Below, one piece after another: positions 62,279 through 64,000 of a DNA stretch of 64,000 nt. A model generated the notes under the pieces. It was given only the letters and a program-made list of their open reading frames with translations, was not told where the DNA came from and did not search any database. Location: positions 124,001 through 188,000 of the forward strand of contig NZ_BBRM01000004.1 of assembly GCF_002090155.1 (NCBI RefSeq). Direction: 5' to 3'. This DNA is from Demequina sp. NBRC 110056 (lineage in GTDB: Bacteria > Actinomycetota > Actinomycetes > Actinomycetales > Demequinaceae). The stretch's first letter is position 1; every line of letters starts with the position of its first letter. The translations under genes and the position numbers were made by a program.

Positions 62279-63319
62279 TCAGGCCGTGACCTGGGTCAGC
62301 GGCATCGACGAGTCCACGCCGTAGCCGAGCGAGCTGGGGGCGACCTCGCGCCGGACCACCGCAGACCCGAGGGCCGCGATCATCGCGCCGTTGTCGGTGC
62401 AGTAGCGGATCGGGGGGATGCGGACGTCGATGCCCGCGGCCTCCCCGCGGGCGGTCGCCATCTCGCGCAGCTGCGAGTTGGCCGAGAACCCGCCGCCGAT
62501 GACGAGGGTCTCGACTCCGTGCTCGCGGCACGCGTTGAGGGTCTTCATGACGAGGACGTCCGCGACCGCGTCCGCGAACGAGGCCGCGACGTCGGCGAGG
62601 GGGATCTCGCGCCCGGCGTCACGCTCGCGCTCCACCCAGCGCGCGACGGCCGTCTTGAGCCCCGAGAAGGAGAAGTCGTACGCGTGCCGCTCCTGGAACT
62701 TGGGGGCGGTCAGCGCCCTCGGGAACGGGATCGCCGTCGGGTCTCCCTCCCGGGCGAGCCGGTCGATGTGAGGCCCGCCGGGGTACGGAAGTCCCAGCAG
62801 CCGTCCGACCTTGTCGAAGGCCTCCCCCGCGGCGTCGTCGAGGGTGTGGCCGAGCTCGGTGACGGCGGTCGCGACGTCGTCGATGAGCAGCAGCGACGTG
62901 TGCCCGCCGGACACCACGAGGGCCATCGTGCGGTCCGGGAACTCCCCATGCACGAGCTCGTCGACCGCCGCGTGGCCGATCACGTGGTTGACGCCGTACA
63001 GCGGGCGGTCGATCGCGAGCGCGAGGGCCTTGGCGGCGGCGTTGCCGACGGTGAGCGAGCCGACCAGCCCGGGACCCGCGGCGACGGCCACCGCGTCGAC
63101 GTCGCTCAGCGTCCGATCCGCGCGGGACAGCGCCTCCTCGAGCGTCGGCAGGAACGCCTCGAGGTGGGCGCGGGAGGCGACCTCGGGCACGATGCCGCCG
63201 AAGCGCGCGTGCTCGTCCATGGAGGACGCGGTGACGTCGACGAGCAGGTCCGTGCCCTCGACGAGCGCCACGCCCGTCTCGTCGCACGTGCTCTCGATGC
63301 CCAACACCAGCGGATTCAC
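62279..63319 (-). CDS. tsaD: tRNA N6-adenosine threonylcarbamoyltransferase
   Basis: Makes t6A37 on ANN-decoding tRNAs with TsaB, TsaE and TsaC. The 346-residue ASKHA-fold protein starts [13 protein letters not shown], has metal ligands H112 and H116 (NHVIGHAA), the VSGGHTSL motif, and [11 protein letters not shown] with the third ligand D. The GTG at 63319 lies 6 bases after TAGGCT with no ribosome site, so it is probably leaderless. The partner genes are not in this window. It forms an operon with the downstream glycosidase. Confidence 0.97.
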   Translation of the reverse strand: MNPLVLGIESTCDETGVALVEGTDLLVDVTASSMDEHARFGGIVPEVASRAHLEAFLPTLEEALSRADRTLSDVDAVAVAAGPGLVGSLTVGNAAAKALALAIDRPLYGVNHVIGHAAVDELVHGEFPDRTMALVVSGGHTSLLLIDDVATAVTELGHTLDDAAGEAFDKVGRLLGLPYPGGPHIDRLAREGDPTAIPFPRALTAPKFQERHAYDFSFSGLKTAVARWVERERDAGREIPLADVAASFADAVADVLVMKTLNACREHGVETLVIGGGFSANSQLREMATARGEAAGIDVRIPPIRYCTDNGAMIAALGSAVVRREVAPSSLGYGVDSSMPLTQVTA

Positions 63320-63325
63320 GCGACC

Positions 63326-63331
63326 AGCCTA
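63326..63331 (-). promoter_or_regulatory. -10 box of tsaD (leaderless start)
   Basis: TAGGCT on the minus strand, 6 bases before the tsaD GTG. Confidence 0.5.
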
Positions 63332-63375
63332 GCCGCGGTCACGGCCACCCCTCGAAGCGGGTGAGAATGGTTGAC

Positions 63376-63981
63376 ATGTCCACCTCCTTCTCCGTCGATG
63401 CCCGCACGCGTGCAGCGCTGTTCACCGAGGCACGTTCCAACACCCGCTTCGCGGACCGCGAGGTGCCCCTCGAGGTGATCCACGACGTGTGGGACATGAT
63501 CAAGTGGGGTCCCACCGGCAACAACACCGTGCCGATGCGGCTCGCGGTCGCGCGCACCCCGGAGGCGCGCGCAGCGACCATCGCCGCGGCGCTCGAGGGC
63601 AACCGCCACAAGCTCGAGCAGGCGCCGCTGCTCATGGTGGCCGCGCGCGACGACCGCTTCCACGACACCTTCGAGGTGACCGGCGGGGGCAGCGCCTCGA
63701 CGTACGAGCGGCTCGAGACCGAACCGGAGCGGCGCGAGCGCATGGCGCACACCGGCACCCTGCTCCAGGCGGGCTACCTCATCATCGGCCTGCGCGCCGC
63801 GGGCCTCGCCGTGCGGCCGTACGGCGGCTTCGACAAGGCGGCCATGGACGAGGCGCTCTTGAGCGGCACCTCGTGGCGCTCCGAGGTGCTGTTCGGCGTC
63901 GGCTGGCCCGCGGAGGGCGACCACGGCGCGGGCGAGCGGCGCGGACGCATCGCCGCGGAGGCCGCGGTGATGGCGCTGTGA
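63376..63981 (+). CDS. nitroreductase-family oxidoreductase (RutE/HadB-like)
   Basis: A 201-residue FMN-dependent reductase. The motifs TEARSNTRFADREVP, WGPTGNNTVPMRLAV and LLQAGYLIIGLRAAGLAVRP match the malonic-semialdehyde-reductase branch of the nitroreductase family. The ATG at 63376 was chosen: GAGAAT 7 bases upstream is a -10-like box and no Shine-Dalgarno is present. An in-frame GTG 15 bases earlier is possible. No other rut or pyrimidine-degradation gene is visible, so the substrate is uncertain. Confidence 0.88.
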   Translation: MSTSFSVDARTRAALFTEARSNTRFADREVPLEVIHDVWDMIKWGPTGNNTVPMRLAVARTPEARAATIAAALEGNRHKLEQAPLLMVAARDDRFHDTFEVTGGGSASTYERLETEPERRERMAHTGTLLQAGYLIIGLRAAGLAVRPYGGFDKAAMDEALLSGTSWRSEVLFGVGWPAEGDHGAGERRGRIAAEAAVMAL

Positions 63982-64000
63982 GGGCCCGGTCCGCGAGCGC

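Overview
This is a GC-rich chromosomal window from an actinobacterium, most likely in Micrococcales (Cellulomonas/Demequina-like). The evidence is gene content and order: sucC-sucD next to a DUF6350 gene, purN-purH-DUF3017, guaB and guaB3 paralogs, a WhiB regulator, groES under a CIRCE element, DUF3817 and DUF2510 proteins, and many genes preceded by a TAGGCT/TAGACT -10 box. At least eight genes begin within about 10 bases of such a box with no ribosome-binding site, so they are probably translated from leaderless mRNAs. No rRNA, tRNA, CRISPR array, transposase or prophage was seen. Genes are dense and many neighbours overlap by exactly 4 bases (ATGA or GTGA).

Layout. 0-8 kb: a MIP channel, the purine operon purN-purH-DUF3017, a DUF6350 membrane protein and succinyl-CoA synthetase. 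8-16 kb: a two-component system divergent from an MMPL exporter, then small membrane proteins and L-lactate dehydrogenase. 16-25 kb: PcrA helicase, two small uncharacterised genes, and a second two-component system divergent from a PspC-domain protein and partner. 25-32.5 kb: a lipoprotein, a Stealth-family sugar-phosphate transferase flanked by short repeats, and an overlapping operon diguanylate cyclase-SURF1-DUF3817-guaA preceded by a second diguanylate cyclase. 32.6-47 kb: fermentative core (pta, ackA, a truncated phosphoketolase-like protein, phosphoketolase xfp, a zinc alcohol dehydrogenase), interleaved with an ABC-F ATPase, an ABC-2 exporter and an SDR/MmyB-regulator pair. 47-57 kb: a histidine-rich metal-binding protein, guaB3, a DEDDh exonuclease, glutamate dehydrogenase, a two-gene polysaccharide synthase operon, a TSUP permease, guaB, whiB and groES. 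57-64 kb: a THUMP-like methyltransferase, a double-HTH protein, lysE/lysG, a family 3 glycosidase, tsaD and a nitroreductase.

How it fits together. Phosphoketolase makes acetyl phosphate, acetate kinase and phosphotransacetylase draw on it, and lactate and alcohol dehydrogenases recycle NADH; together these suggest a facultative, mixed-acid lifestyle. Guanine nucleotide metabolism recurs (purH, guaA, guaB, guaB3), and one of two membrane diguanylate cyclases, which consume GTP, is encoded in the same operon as GMP synthase. Cell-surface genes (Stealth protein, GT2 synthase operon, PspC module, glycosidase) are plausible c-di-GMP-era outputs, but no c-di-GMP receptor domain was recognised here.

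The least expected items are: a catalytically degenerate phosphoketolase-like protein behind pta-ackA with a CRP/GlxR-type site upstream; a dispersed 18-20 base repeat flanking the Stealth gene; an over-represented 10-mer (GCCGATGCGC) concentrated in intergenic DNA and terminators; and several strong palindromes with no assigned regulator.
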